From the NCBI GenBank assembly GCA_000149265.1, contig CH003304.1, forward strand, positions 531,070-595,069: DNA of 64,000 bases, given 5' to 3'. The DNA is from Ciona savignyi (Eukaryota > Chordata > Ascidiacea > Phlebobranchia > Cionidae). Below, piece by piece: positions 1-11,312 of the stretch. The translations under genes and the position numbers were made by a program. Under the pieces are notes generated by a model, which saw only the letters and a program-made list of their open reading frames with translations, was not told the origin of the DNA and searched no databases. Positions within the stretch are counted from its first letter, which is position 1. Each line of letters begins with the position of its first letter.

Positions 1-200
1 CCGGGTTTTCTATGTTGAAAAAGGTACATGTATCACTCACGTTAACCATTCGGCTATACGACCGTACTGTCCCCTACAAATTTTCTTTACTGAGTAAAGT
101 TTCGAACCCATGATGGGCTTGTCACCAGGATCGTTTTTTTGTATAATAATAAGATTATGTATCGGTCGCGTTAACCATTCAGCCACACGACAGTACTACC
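1..200 (-). repeat. Two tRNA-like repeat copies, left edge
   Basis: Two inverted units (ends at ttcggctatacgaccgt and cattcagccacacgacagt). The same dimer sits at 12724-12920 in unit B; unit C has one. Confidence 0.75.
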
Positions 201-209
201 AACTGCCCC

Positions 210-3200
210 CTACAACAACACAGTGCAGAGATCGCGTGTGGCAAAAGCGCGTCCTTCTCGGTGGTTTTGTATTCCGCTGGTGCTGACATCCTTTACTCGA
301 AACAACACCACTGTGAATTCTGGACCCCGACTTGGGTAGTTTTTCCGCCACTTTCCGTTGTAGGCTTGCTGGCCTGAGCTCGTAAACATTTGATTGTTCT
401 GTAGAATTGAGATGGTATAAGATTATCATAGTTATGCAGGTGATTGAACCACAATGATGTTACCACATAGGCAATAGTCAGGTTAAATTTTTAAATATTA
501 AAGTAGTACGGACGTGTGGCCAAATGGTTAACGAATAGTCATAATCTTATTATGTGGCCAAAATGGTATAAATAAATTTAATAGTCAGGTTAAATTTTAA
601 ATATTAAAGTAATACGGACGTGTGGCCAAATGGTTAACGCGACTGATACACATACCTACTCCTATATAAAACATAATCCGAGTAACGAGCCCACCATTTG
701 TTCGAAACTTGGGTTGGTAAAAAAATATGTACGAGTACGGACATGTGACCGAATGGTTAACTCGACCGATACATATACCAATTATAAAAAAAAACGGTCT
801 TACAGACAAGCCGGTCATGGGATCAAATCTTAGCCCCCAAAAAGTAAAAAATATGTAAAGGAGCGTTATCACGGTCTTAGCCAGATTACCTCGCGTCCAC
901 AGTTGGGTTACTGGTGATATTGCAGAATGTGCGCATGGTTGAGACGTTCCTTTAATTTTTAAAGAATTCAATAATTATCTATAGGTTCAGTTAATATCCA
1001 GTAAATTTCTCGCTCAAAGAAACAACTGAATAGCTAGTAATCGGTTTGAGCCCGTAACTCATAGATTATGGGGCGACGCACTAACCCACCAAGATATTCA
1101 GTCTGAAATTGATTAACGGCGCCACTAGTGTTGAGTTGTGTGTAGAAAGTCTTAGATGTGTCATCTACAGACAAGGCGGCCAGACCACAATTTATTGCTA
1201 AAGTATTAAAACTCTTGTTGGCAGAAGTTGGGCTATATTTGAGAGAAACATTTTGTTAAAAATGTTGTTAAAAACCGTTATGTTAAAAAATGTAATGGTT
1301 ACCTGAAAGGGTTTTCAATTTCGTGTTATCTTCAATTATATGGGTGATTCAGTTTAGTTTAGTTTATTCATTTTTGGCCCAGTATTAAATAATGGCAAAT
1401 AAAGCATGGTCGCCAAATATGCGCATACTAACAAGTCGTCCGGCCCGTTGGTTTAACGGTTAAGTGCGTCGCCTTTCAATCGAAAGGTTGCTAGTGCGAA
1501 ACTGGTCGCTAGCTAGACGGTTGTGTCCTTGGGCAAGGCACTTAACGGACATTGCCTGAACCCAGCGGATAAATGGTTTTACTAAATTGAAGGAACTGCA
1601 ATAGCTCTGGTAACAGGGTGGTGGGCGCGAGGTTTCTGACGATTGCCCGTGTGTTAACCCCCTTGGTTTTCCCATTCACGGGGATAAAGATGAATATCCT
1701 GTCCCTCCTATCCAAGTCACATTAACCAGTCCGACAGATTTATTCTGGTTGTTAAGTGCGTCACCTTTTAGACCAAGGGTTGAGGGTACGAAACTGGTCG
1801 CTAGCTAGTCAGCTGTGTCTTTGGACAAGGCACTTAACGGACATTGCCTGAACCCTGCGGATAAATGGTTTTACTAAATTGAAGGAACTGCAATAGCTCT
1901 GGTAACCGGGTGGTGGGCGCGAGGTTTCTGACGATTGCCCGTGTGTTAACCCCCTGGTTTTCCCATTCATTGTGATAAACGTAAATATCCTATCCTATCA
2001 TTTAATAAAGCTTAGAATATTGTAATGAATATAAAAAAGGGTTGACACAAACCGTTGGGTCGAAATTCATCCCAGTCCAACTTTCCGAGTGGATTCCTCT
2101 TATATACGTGGCGTTGACGTAATTATGTACTTTGTAATACATCTCCCTATTCATAATGTTTAATAACGTTCCACCAAATTTTTCGCAGGATTTGTTAGAT
2201 TGAGCTTTCGTCTGGACGGTTTGAATTCCCGGAGTGGGCATCCAAATGTAGAGGTTGCCATACATTATTCCGTTACCACCTGTCGGGAAAATGCTTTAAA
2301 TTTCGTTTTAAACGGAATGTTCCAAATTCCTGCCGAATGGCATAGTTTGCTTGGCTTTTCAACCCAAAAGCTGTAGAATCGAAACTGCTCGCTAGCTATA
2401 ATACGTTGTCCTCTGGAAAGCCCGGTAAGAAAATAAACATACAAAGTCTTATCTTTGGGCGGGTATTGCTTAATAGGACTTAAACTAGTATAATAAACTA
2501 ACGCTCTATACTAACCTGAGTAAAACACCCAATTCATAACAAGATCCACATTCCAGCCTGAGGACTGATCAGTTCGCTCTAATTCCATATTAAACCCGTG
2601 GATAAAAATGTGGGTGACTGTTACTTTAAATGTGTACGGCAAAGATGGATCACGAGTTCTTACTGTAGCTTTAACAAAAATGGGTACAGCCGTCATACAC
2701 AACCCGTAAGCGATGAATGCCCTTGTCTTTGGGGAATTCGAGGGAAATTTTAGATCAAGGCCTCCGCCGGTGGAAGTCGGTAGCTCTGTTATAAAAGAGG
2801 AGTTAAAACTACAGATTGAAAATTGTCGTATGGCCGAATGGTTACCACGATCGAATCATATATGGAATTCTGTTCAAAAAAGTTTTTGGCGATTTTATCC
2901 CGGGGTCGAAAACTCAACCATAGTTAAAAAAACCACAGTTTATAAGTATTTTAAAAGCATTTGGTAAAATAAATAGTGCAACAGATTTATATATATAGGA
3001 TATTCCCGTGAATGGGAAAACCAAGGAGATTAACACACGGTCAATCGTCAAATCACCTTGCGCCCACCGTCGGGTTACCGCAGTTAGTGCAGTATGTTGT
3101 GTATGATTCACATGTTCCTTCAATTTAGCAGAACCCATTAATACGATGGGCCTATGCAAGGCCGTTAAGTGCAAAACCATAGAATACAACCTAATAGATT

Positions 3201-3678
3201 CCGACCAGTTTCGTGTCTGCAACCCTTCGGCTAAAATGCGACGCACCAATCCAATAAGCTATGCGGTCGAACTAATGTAATCTACATAACTTTCGACTAA
3301 AAAGATATTAGTAACACGTCGATCGCGGATTTGTTATTTAGCCTGTTTAAAAGTCTTATAATAGACGGGCGTGTGTATGAATGGTTACCGCAATCGATTT
3401 ATGTACTGCATACCATTTAAAATACGAACATCGTAACAAGGCAAATGCGGGCTTAAAACTTAGCCGATAAAGGCATACAAAAAACGTGTATTTAACCAAA
3501 AGCCGTACTTTATTTCACATAACATTATCTTGGCGTTAACACACAAATTTAATTCTCTGCGGCAGTTTTGTATACAGTTATAGACCCTCGTGTACTGTTA
3601 CTTTATACAAAATTAAACCTTACCTGATGCAGCAATGTTTAAACCCCATGCAATAACCAACAAGCGAACAAGGTTCAT
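210..3678 (-). CDS. Secreted H-type lectin + C-type lectin-like protein, copy A (4 exons)
   Basis: Spliced minus-strand gene; exons in coding order 3676..3624 with the ATG at 3678, 2785-2516, 2279-2053 and 398-210 (stop TAG at 212-210). Lengths are 55, 270, 227 and 189 nt, 741 in total (246 aa), with phases 1, 1 and 0 matching at every GT/AG junction. Residues 1-18 are a hydrophobic leader (MNLVRLLVIAW...). Residues 19-109 read like an H-type lectin beta-sandwich: a PIFVKATV strand, FKVTVTH, a GF turn, then W-N-x-D-L and NWVFY. Residues 110-246 are a C-type lectin-like domain: SCEKFGG (Cys140), ESWTGM, GKWRKNYP, and a last Cys at 242. The middle disulfide pair and a clear EPN/WND calcium site are not visible. 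A secreted, possibly sugar-binding or recognition role is inference. Upstream, a cttctacag-like site about 35 nt before the ATG could take a spliced leader. The H-type assignment is less sure than the gene model. Confidence 0.77.
618..845 (+). repeat. Two tRNA-like repeat copies, sense
   Basis: Sense units beginning TACGGACGTGTGGCC and TACGGACATGTGACC with TTCGAAACT-type or diverged B boxes. Conserved in unit B at 13236-13450, partly in unit C (about 19597-19720). Confidence 0.75.
1440..1711 (+). mobile_element. tRNA-derived SINE, short internal variant
   Basis: Intact head and tail, but the central CACAACACACTG segment is missing. Followed at once by a second copy (1733-2003) with the same internal gap. 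Downstream of the exon-3 donor in lectin copy A, i.e. in its last intron. Confidence 0.85.
1733..2003 (+). mobile_element. tRNA-derived SINE, second adjacent copy
   Basis: Same internal deletion as the neighbour at 1440-1711. Head diverged (attctggttgttaagtgcg), tail TATCCTATCCTATC. Confidence 0.82.
2987..3272 (-). mobile_element. tRNA-derived SINE, older insertion
   Basis: Inverted copy between lectin exons 1 and 2. The same insertion is present in unit C (about 21795-22030), so it predates the duplication; unit B lost it in a deletion. Confidence 0.82.
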
Positions 3679-5640
3679 AATTAAATACCTAACCTAACAT
3701 GCAACGTACTCTGTAGAACGATAATTTATAATCTATGTCTAACATAACACCTTTTTGTCGGAGAAATTGTTTAATACAGCTAGGCCAATAAACAAAAAAA
3801 ACATGTCTCATCCCTTTGCTAACTTTTACCAAAATGGTCGATGTACTAAAGAGGCAATCATCATCCTAGTATATTTACGTAGTTAATTATCGAAGTAACC
3901 AGAAATATAACGGCAAAACCGCTACGTAGACACTACATTAGCTTGCACTGTAAACTACACCATTGGTCTTTATAAATTAGCCTACATTAATCATAATGTT
4001 GCAAGTCACATCTGTGGCGTTTCCCCACGAATAACAGTTTCCTGCGTGATGTAACTATTATTGTGCTTTTGCTTATAAAATAATATATTTACTGTTGCAG
4101 TATAGAACATTATATTCACTACTGACAATGCCTTTGATCGATTTATTTTCAGTGGATATACAATGCTGTGCGTATTTAATTTCCTATTATTGGCAGTTTA
4201 GTTTATAACTTGTCGAATGTACCTTATCTCCGTTCTTCTTTTAAATTTTTTGATAATTACTTCGAACGGTAGATGTCGCGCATGAGCCGCTGAATACAGC
4301 ATTTCCCGATGGCCACACTTGGTAATTTTTGCAAATATGAAACCGCTTATACGATTCCCCTTTGTCGATCGGGTGACCAAGTGGTTAACGCGACCAATAC
4401 ATATACCAACTATTTAAAAACGGTATTAGGAATCAGTTCTGCAAGGATTCTTACTTTACCTCAATAAAAAACTATACGATTTACCATCTACAGGAAAAAA
4501 CGTATAAATTGTAACCCAGTGGACAAAATTTTAAAATATCATATGACGCATTTTTCCAAACTAAAAAACGTGTTGACTATAGCTTTTTTACATATACGCC
4601 TTATTAATAGGCTATGGTTATATCAATTCAAATAAAGACATTTTTTCTGAAGGGTTTTTAAGTGCATGCAATAATTTTAAATATTCCTTTTAAAGGTCTA
4701 TACCGAGGTGGAAACACTTTTTGAATCAGGGACCAAAATTAAACCATTCTTAGACTGGCGGACCAAATGATTGAGTCACAGTTTACATACAGTTGTCACT
4801 GTTGATAAAAAGATAGAAATACGGTACATTACTGTGTAAAAGCAGAAAGCACTGTTTCGTCAAGCGACGCACAGATATAGCTGTGACATCATAGTTTAGC
4901 ATGTAGCTGTGACATCACAATTTAGTCTTACAACATGTCGATACATCCGGCGGGCCAGAAAAAAATCCGACAGGCCAAGCCGGATTTGGCCCGTGGGCAT
5001 GTCTAATGAAAAATAATATCGTTTATTTTGGAAAGAATAAACTGGTGGGTCTCTAAAGGAAACAAACCCAAATAATTATTTAAGTTATGTGGACGAAATA
5101 AAATATATTATGTCAGCAAAAAATTTAACAAACAAAAACTGCTACCGCCTCCAAAAGTTTAATTAAGTTCTTTTTCATTTTCTAACAAAGAAAACAAAAT
5201 CGTTTACTTATGTTTTATTGTGGTGTGGGAGAATTTATTAGAATGCGAAAAACAAATTAGCTAAAAACAGTCAAAGACCCCAGATAGGTGGGGTAGTTAC
5301 ATTTTTATCATGTTTGGTAAGTGGACTAACATTTAACAAAATTTATTGCGTTTTGGAGGCTATGATTGCGAGAAAACAAGACACAGAAAAATAAATTATA
5401 TTTTGCGAGCGTATGAAATTTTACCCTTTAGGTTCGGCCAGTGATATTACCGGGCAATCATAAATTATCTCGCCCCACTGTAGGGTTACCGGAACTTTCG
5501 CAGTGTGTTGTGCGTAATATATTGTGTTTTAGTTTAACAAATAAATTGACTAGGTTCAGGCATCGCCCGTTAATTGTCTTGCCTACGTACACAAACGATT
5601 ACACAGCGTCTATAGTTTCGATTCTGCAAAATGTCGGCCA
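3679..5640. other. Upstream region of lectin copy A
   Basis: No gene seen. The same block lies upstream of copies B (15878-17900) and C (22471-23575). Near the ATG there is a TATA-like stretch (attataaattat) and an acceptor-like ttctacag. A tRNA-like repeat lies at 4365-4440 and is shared with unit B. A short ORF at 4198-4380 (minus) is conserved only between A and B, as expected from recent duplication. Confidence 0.5.
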
Positions 5641-5644
5641 TTTG

Positions 5645-6128
5645 TGTAACGCGCACGGGGGCTCGTTTATTTTGTTATGTTTTGACACATTTTTTATATA
5701 TATTTTATACACCTTTTATACACTTTTAACTACACCCTTTTATACAATTTTAATTCACTGTTTTACGCCTTTTGTTTGTTTTCTTTTATTTTACACGTAG
5801 TTCACAGCCTTTGCACCTTTTAATCATTTTATCTTGCCTGCCTATTTTTACACGCACGTTTTTATCTCTCGGGGTATTCAAGTAATTAACGTTCGTTGCT
5901 GTGCTAAATTAACGTGATGTCTTCAAATTTATATTTCTGAAAATCAGTTCTCTCTTGGCTTTTAAACTGTACGGACTTGTTTTTAATAGCTGATCGTTTT
6001 TATTAGTTTTATATTTGTTTCGTAACTATGAGTATTTTTATAAAGCAAAAACGTTGCAAGCCCTTGTAATTGGTCTCACGGTAGGCCGTTAAGACAGCGT
6101 CCTGCGAAACCATAGGAATTCTGTAACA
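5645..6128 (+). repeat. 5' LTR
   Basis: 484 bp, TGTAACGCG... to ...CTGTAACA. AT-rich with T-rich runs. Its 3' part holds ACAGCGTCCTG (6094-6104), which is exactly complementary to CAGGACGCTGT (6144-6154) in the leader just after the LTR. Confidence 0.93.
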
Positions 6129-6131
6129 AAT

Positions 6132-6154
6132 TGGCGATCCTGCCAGGACGCTGT
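6132..6154 (+). promoter_or_regulatory. Primer-binding-like site and leader stem
   Basis: TGGCGATCCTGCCAGG starts three bases after the LTR, as expected for a tRNA primer site (a CGCCA-ending tRNA acceptor would pair; the exact tRNA is not determined). Its end overlaps one arm of an 11-bp perfect inverted repeat with 6094-6104 in the LTR. Confidence 0.6.
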
Positions 6155-6228
6155 TACCGCAACATCTATACTAGGGCTTGCAGCAGAGAGAGAACTCCCC
6201 CGATTCTATATATTTTGTCAGTTTTTAA

Positions 6229-7746
6229 ATGGCTTTTAATTTTTTAATGTCACCGCCTGTTTATACGCCTGGACAAAATATCGGCGAGTTTATCGATATA
6301 TTTAGTTCATACTGCGATGGCATCAACGCCAACGAAGGTGTCCGGCGCCACATGTTCCTAACGGCTATAGATGCTGATTTGAGATGGCAGATTCGAGAAA
6401 ACGATAATTCTATCTTTGAATTATCGCTATCAACCATATTACAACGAGCAAAGAAATGCATAAAAGACACCATGCATTTAGAAAGACGCCGCAATAACCT
6501 ATTTTCCAGACGACAGGGTATGGACGAGAGAACGAAAGATTTCGTATACGCGGTTAAATCAATGGGTGATTTGGCGTACACAGAGTCGAATGAAACTAAA
6601 GACGAGGTAATGTACCTCGTATTAGTCAATGGACTCAATGATAGGCAGCTAGCCGGAAGAATACCTGCCAGTATAAACTATAGGCGAGAATTTTGGGCTG
6701 CCTCGGAAGTGGTACTCCGCGAAGACGAACAAGTACCAGCCGTCCAAGTAATGCCAGTGCAATTGGCTAATACGTCACAACGTGATGACGAACGTTTTAA
6801 AACTATTATGGACAAAATGGAAACATTGCGTAACGACATCGATTGCGTAAAAGATCAAATGAAATGGCGAGAAACCAGTAACGAATATGACTGGAACCAC
6901 CACCAATCATTTGAAGTACAAAGAGGAGGATATCACCCACCTGGTTGGAGGAACCGTACGTGCTTTGCATGCGGTGCTATGGGCCATATACGCTCACAGT
7001 GTAGACGTACAGAAACTATAAGCTATGACAGAGGTGCGGCCAACTCTCCAAACTTCCGCAGAAAAGGAAAATCGAGCGAAGGACAGTATTTCTTGCCCAC
7101 ATCCCAAATCAATCATCAGTTACTCCGAAGGCCGAGAAAAACGCACAAAAATGCATACGCGAAAAGCTGGTCAGATTACAGAGTAAACCAGCACTGCCCA
7201 TTTAAGGAAAATCGGATAAAAGACTCGCGGGGAAATCCGGATCGTTTTAGAAATTTGCAATATGAAGAAAGCGTCGAGCACACATCAAAAGACCAGCGGC
7301 GGTCAAAGCAAAGCCAAAGAGAGTTGGCTGTGTTGTTTGATCGGCTCAATCAAGGAGTAAATTCGGCTTACCAAAAAGCAGAAGAGTTGGTGCAGGAAAC
7401 TCTACGTGAACAACGGTCAGTGTTGGAAAGGGAAATCGCTTGGGATAGAGTGAACAAGCTGAATAGCATGCCACCAGAGAACGACCACAACATAAATGGG
7501 ATGGCAGAGAGATATACACCGGTACGGGTAGTACCAACAAGCACAGCACCGTTGATACCGATAGAAGAATGGTCACAATTAGATCCATCAACAGAAATAG
7601 ATGGAGCGAACCTGCTCAACCCCGATGTGGCAGTCGGAAATACTTACCGAGGACGTCTCAGAAGCACGACGAGACGCCCGACTTATTACCCCGATGACGA
7701 AAGAGCACTGATCCCCGTTAACCCCCTCGTCAACACTCAAACCTAA
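6229..7746 (+). CDS. Retrotransposon Gag protein with CCHC zinc knuckle
   Basis: Intact 505-residue ORF filling the space between the LTRs. The first about 180 residues look like a retrotransposon capsid domain: helical, with the typical E-R-T-K-D-F-V-Y ... L-V-N-G-L stretch around residues 104-140. A zinc knuckle CX2CX4HX4C (CFACGAMGHIRSQC) lies near residue 245, where it would bind RNA in nucleocapsid. The following about 250 residues are basic, Arg- and Gln-rich and without a recognisable enzyme; I see no D-S/T-G protease motif. It would package the element RNA into particles. The start ATG at 6229 follows a 100-bp leader. Confidence 0.88.
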   Translation: MAFNFLMSPPVYTPGQNIGEFIDIFSSYCDGINANEGVRRHMFLTAIDADLRWQIRENDNSIFELSLSTILQRAKKCIKDTMHLERRRNNLFSRRQGMDERTKDFVYAVKSMGDLAYTESNETKDEVMYLVLVNGLNDRQLAGRIPASINYRREFWAASEVVLREDEQVPAVQVMPVQLANTSQRDDERFKTIMDKMETLRNDIDCVKDQMKWRETSNEYDWNHHQSFEVQRGGYHPPGWRNRTCFACGAMGHIRSQCRRTETISYDRGAANSPNFRRKGKSSEGQYFLPTSQINHQLLRRPRKTHKNAYAKSWSDYRVNQHCPFKENRIKDSRGNPDRFRNLQYEESVEHTSKDQRRSKQSQRELAVLFDRLNQGVNSAYQKAEELVQETLREQRSVLEREIAWDRVNKLNSMPPENDHNINGMAERYTPVRVVPTSTAPLIPIEEWSQLDPSTEIDGANLLNPDVAVGNTYRGRLRSTTRRPTYYPDDERALIPVNPLVNTQT

Positions 7747-7796
7747 CAAGAGACGTGAAACACCCACAGGAGTGGGTCAGAATTTGGTCGGGGGAG

Positions 7797-8279
7797 TGTA
7801 ACGCGCACGGGGGCTCGTTTATTTTGTTATGTTTTGACACATTTTTATATATATTTTATACACCTTTTATACACTTTTAACTACACCCTTTTATACAATT
7901 TTAATTCACTGTTTTACGCCTTTTGTTTGTTTTCTTTTATTTTACACGTAGTTCACAGCCTTTGCACCTTTTAATCATTTTATCTTGCCTGCCTATTTTT
8001 ACACGCACGATTTTATCTCTCGGGGTATTCAAGTAATTAACGTTCGTTGCTGTGCTAAATTAACGTGATGTCTTCAAATTTATATTTCTGAAAATCAGTT
8101 CTCTCTTGGCTTTTAAACTGTACGGACTTGTTTTTAATAGCTGATCGTTTTTATTAGTTTTATATTTGTTTCGTAACTATGAGTATTTTTATAAAGCAAA
8201 AACGTTGCAAGCCCTTGTAATTGGTCTCACGGTAGGCCGTTAAGACAGCGTCCTGCGAAACCATAGGAATTCTGTAACA
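7797..8279 (+). repeat. 3' LTR
   Basis: 483 bp copy of the 5' LTR. It differs by one T in a poly-T run and by a T-to-A change in the ACACGCACG(T/A)TTTTATC stretch. The near identity means insertion was recent. Confidence 0.93.
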
Positions 8280-9196
8280 TTTGCAGATTAACCATTCGTT
8301 CACACTACCGTTACATTTTTTCCTGGGATAAGTTTCGAACCCATAATATGGCCTATGCTACATTATAATATGGCCCACATACAAAACAATACAAAAAGTC
8401 AGTTAATGCAAATTTGTAGAGAGGCCAATGTATAAAACCACCTTTTGTTAACTGATGAGATGATTTTTTAAGTTTCCTGGCTTTAAAAGCTTATTTCGCC
8501 AACAAAACGTAATTCAATTATGCTAACAAATTAAAATTTACCAATATCTCTTAATTTAAGTCTGCTACCTAATTAAATACAACTTTAGACGATAGGGCCA
8601 ACTAACTAAGTAACTTAACTTAATAAGGACATCAAAATCCCCTAAAATTTTTCTCATTCTAAAAGGTAATATTACATCCACTACGTATTAAGCGATTCAC
8701 ACCTACGCATCCATTACTACTACAAATGATACGGCGAAATGACCCCAAATGCGTAACACACCTTTTACGCTAATTCTAAGAAGATGTTCTAGTTCTGCAA
8801 ATTCTGCGCCAATGCAGGCTGGCCATTTGCGCCATCTAGCGACTGACGTTAAGCAAAACTGCTTTACGTTTAGTTTTGTTTGATATGTTTTTTTTTTACA
8901 CTTGTGACGACGCTTTTGGACACTTGTGACTATATATATGTTTAAACAAGTATTTAAAGATTTTAAAATTAAAAAAGGGTAAATTAATGTACCCATCTTT
9001 AAATTCCTTAAGACCAGTCCGATTACCGCGCTCACCCTTACCGGATTTCCAGAGCGTTGTGTTTGATACGTAATTTCAGTTTTAGCACATTTAATATGTT
9101 CAGGCGATGTCCGCTAAGTGCCATGCCCAATTTAAGATCCTGTCACCCTTCACTTAAAAGCGACGAACTAAGCCAAAAGGTATTCTTGCGGGTAAA

Positions 9197-9857
9197 CCGG
9201 CCTGTTGGTCTAACGGTTAAGTGCGTCGCCTTTCAATCGAAAGGTTGCAGGTGCGAAACTGGTCACTAGCTAGTCGGTTGTGTCCTTGGGCAAGGCACTT
9301 TACGGACATTGCCTGAACCCAGCAGATTAATGGGCTTGTGGGAATCCCACACGTATTTATAATTGTCTTACTGTACATTTTAACAATTAGGTCGCCATGC
9401 CATGTGTTCATATTTTGTGCAAGGGAAATTGCGATTAGTTTCCTGACAGCCCAGTCGATGAATTATTTCCCGCTTTCTGATTAACGAGGTCCAAGCCTCG
9501 TGTATACAAACATGTGTTTCCTGTTATGTATCTTATATAAACCGTATAAGATTTCGTAATATCAGAGAGCATTTTAGTTAGTCTTCCCTTAGACTAGCTG
9601 CTCTCTCAAAACCTTTACCTATACCTACCTAAGCTATGCCTCTTGTGTGCAGCGCTCTTCTTTGCTGCACCTTGCGTAAATACCCAATAAAAAACTTAAC
9701 CTATGTTCACCCTTCTTTTACTCCGGCAAACCCCGCTAAAACCAGTTGGTTGCTACAGGCTCTACCAAATTGAGGTGATCTGACGATTGCCCGTGTGTTA
9801 ACCCCCTTGGTTTTTCCATTCACGGGGATAAAGATGAATATCCTATCCTATCCTAAA
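9197..9857 (+). mobile_element. tRNA-derived SINE, split by the solo LTR
   Basis: Head CCGGCCTGTTGGTCTAACGG at 9197, body interrupted at 9337-9757, then the usual 3' part and a TATCCTATCCTA tail near 9840-9857. Confidence 0.85.
9337..9757 (+). mobile_element. Solo LTR nested in a SINE
   Basis: A 421-bp block starts TGTGGGAATCCCACA and ends GGTTGCTACA, flanked by a 4-bp duplication GGCT (9333-9336 and 9758-9761). It interrupts an otherwise normal SINE. Inside are a TATA-like box (cttatataaacc, about 9531) and a polyadenylation signal (aataaa, about 9687) in the order expected for an LTR. There is no second LTR nearby, so it is a solo LTR left by recombination. Its sequence differs from the gag-element LTR. 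Confidence 0.85.
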
Positions 9858-11018
9858 CACATTATTGAAATCACTATAAGGCTGAAAAATATTTAGCCCG
9901 TTATTTCTTTGGTTGGTCAACTTATATATGAGTAAGGATCATTCGAAAATTGCCCAGTTACGTCATTAGCCTAAAATAAAAGAAAACTAACAATTCTCCT
10001 AACAAGTTTGTGACGCGGTCGTTGTAAAGTCATTGTTGCAAATTTTCGTGTAATAATTTCCCACAATCATTATATATATTAATTGCACCGGTTGTACAAC
10101 AGAACAAACAACACATTGATCGTCACGACAAACGTCATAAAACGCGGACGCCCTGTTTTATTGCATTCGCGCCCATTGTCACTTTCAGTATAAATTGCCG
10201 TGTTTTGTATTTACACATCAGTCCACTTGGGACTCACCAATAGTTCCTTCCAGAACTGATTACCACTGCCTCGTTCATATGTCCACTTGGGACTCACAAA
10301 TAGTTCTTTTCAGAACTGACTACCATTTATTTGCTGTAAGATGGCAAAACTCATGCCCGTTCGTGTTTTCTTACCGAACCGTTGCGCGAGTCATGAATAA
10401 ATACGAGTTTAACCCTTAACGTATCATTGATCGTTAGCCCAAATGGTAAGGAACCGACACCATTTTAAACATCTTTAATACCCTGTCTGTAATACAAATG
10501 GTTTGCGGCACTACATAAAAACCACACAAAATTTGATGGATGCTTTATGTCATCTTAAAACGTTGGTTTTCGGAGGACTTGCTTCGACTCTCATATTATT
10601 GAGTGGCGTGAAAAGAATCTGCAACAATTTGACACTTTCTACTGTTGAATTTGACCCGGAGAGTAGGCCTACTGATTGACATGACAAATTAGTGTAAAGA
10701 TTAATCTATAGTTCTTTTTTCCTTTCTGAGTGAGGTTTTACCTTTGTTGCGTATTTATTCGATTTCAAGATATCACCAGTTAATGTTTAAACACCCGGTT
10801 GGTAGGAAAATTCAAGGAAAATTATTGCACAAGATATACGCCAGGGTTAATTGAAGCGTTGTAAAATCACGGGGACATTGGCACAGTTTTAATTACCGTT
10901 AAATTCATGAACCATGTATGAAGTATAGTGCCTCCAGACAAAGCCAACTAGCGAGAGGATGGTTTTGAACCTTCAATTCTTTGCTGTACGCGCAACCACG
11001 CAGCCTTTTTTTTCGAAA
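9858..11018. other. Non-coding end of unit A
   Basis: Apart from the 60-bp duplication at 10221-10327 I see no gene or known repeat here. Confidence 0.5.
10221..10327. repeat. 60-bp tandem duplication
   Basis: gtccacttgggactcaccaa and its copy 60 bp later, with the following atagttc(ct/tt)tccagaactga stretch. Confidence 0.8.
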
Positions 11019-11019
11019 G

Positions 11020-11312
11020 GATAGCATAGGATAATATATTCATGTTTTTCCCGTAAATGGAAAAACCGAGGTGGTTAACACACGGGCAATCGTCAGATCA
11101 CCTTTACGCCCCCGTCGGGTTACCAGAGCAATTGCAGTGTGTTGTGTATGATTCACACGTTCTATTTAGTAGAACCCACTAATTCACTAGGTTCAGGTAA
11201 TATCTGTTGTGCCTTGCCCAATGGCACAACCGACTAACTAGCGTCGAGTTTCATATCTGCAACCCTTCGACTGAAAGGCGACGTACTAACCCACCCAAAC
11301 TAATCTGTCAGA
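11020..11312 (-). mobile_element. tRNA-derived SINE
   Basis: Inverted copy from tail (aggatagcataggat) to head (cgacgtactaacccaccc). A further inverted copy lies at about 11912-12195. Confidence 0.82.

Larger units (their letters stand above)
5645..8279 (+). mobile_element. Gag-only (non-autonomous) LTR retrotransposon, recent insertion
   Basis: Two near-identical LTRs (5645-6128, 484 bp; 7797-8279, 483 bp) start TG and end CA and differ by about one base change and one indel. The flanks carry a 4-bp target duplication TTTG (5641-5644 and 8280-8283). A primer-binding-like site TGGCGATCCTGCCAGG begins three bases after the 5' LTR, and a purine tract (gggggag) precedes the 3' LTR. The only internal gene is a gag-like ORF; no protease, reverse transcriptase, RNase H or integrase is present. 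The third tandem unit has the unoccupied site at 23576-23579 in the same flanking sequence. The element must borrow its enzymes from another element, most likely a Ty3/gypsy relative (inference). Confidence 0.93.

Noticed and set aside
196-429. 77-residue minus-strand ORF at 196-429 (and its copies at 12923-13156 and 19168-19539)
   Set aside because: It is a wrong-frame shadow of lectin exon 4. The frame used here is the one that stays open in all three copies and joins in phase to exon 3.
1080-1210. Possible extra lectin exon (minus, frame with NCGLAALSVDDT in unit A)
   Set aside because: The matching frames in units B and C contain a frameshift and stops, and the four-exon model is already complete without it.
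4198-4380. 60-residue minus-strand ORF shared by units A and B
   Set aside because: It is absent from unit C, overlaps the start of a tRNA-like repeat, and similarity between A and B is explained by recent duplication.
8703-9035. 110-residue minus-strand ORF, partly shared with unit B
   Set aside because: Shared sequence is only the duplicated block; part of the ORF is low-complexity and the upstream half diverges between copies. No family recognised.
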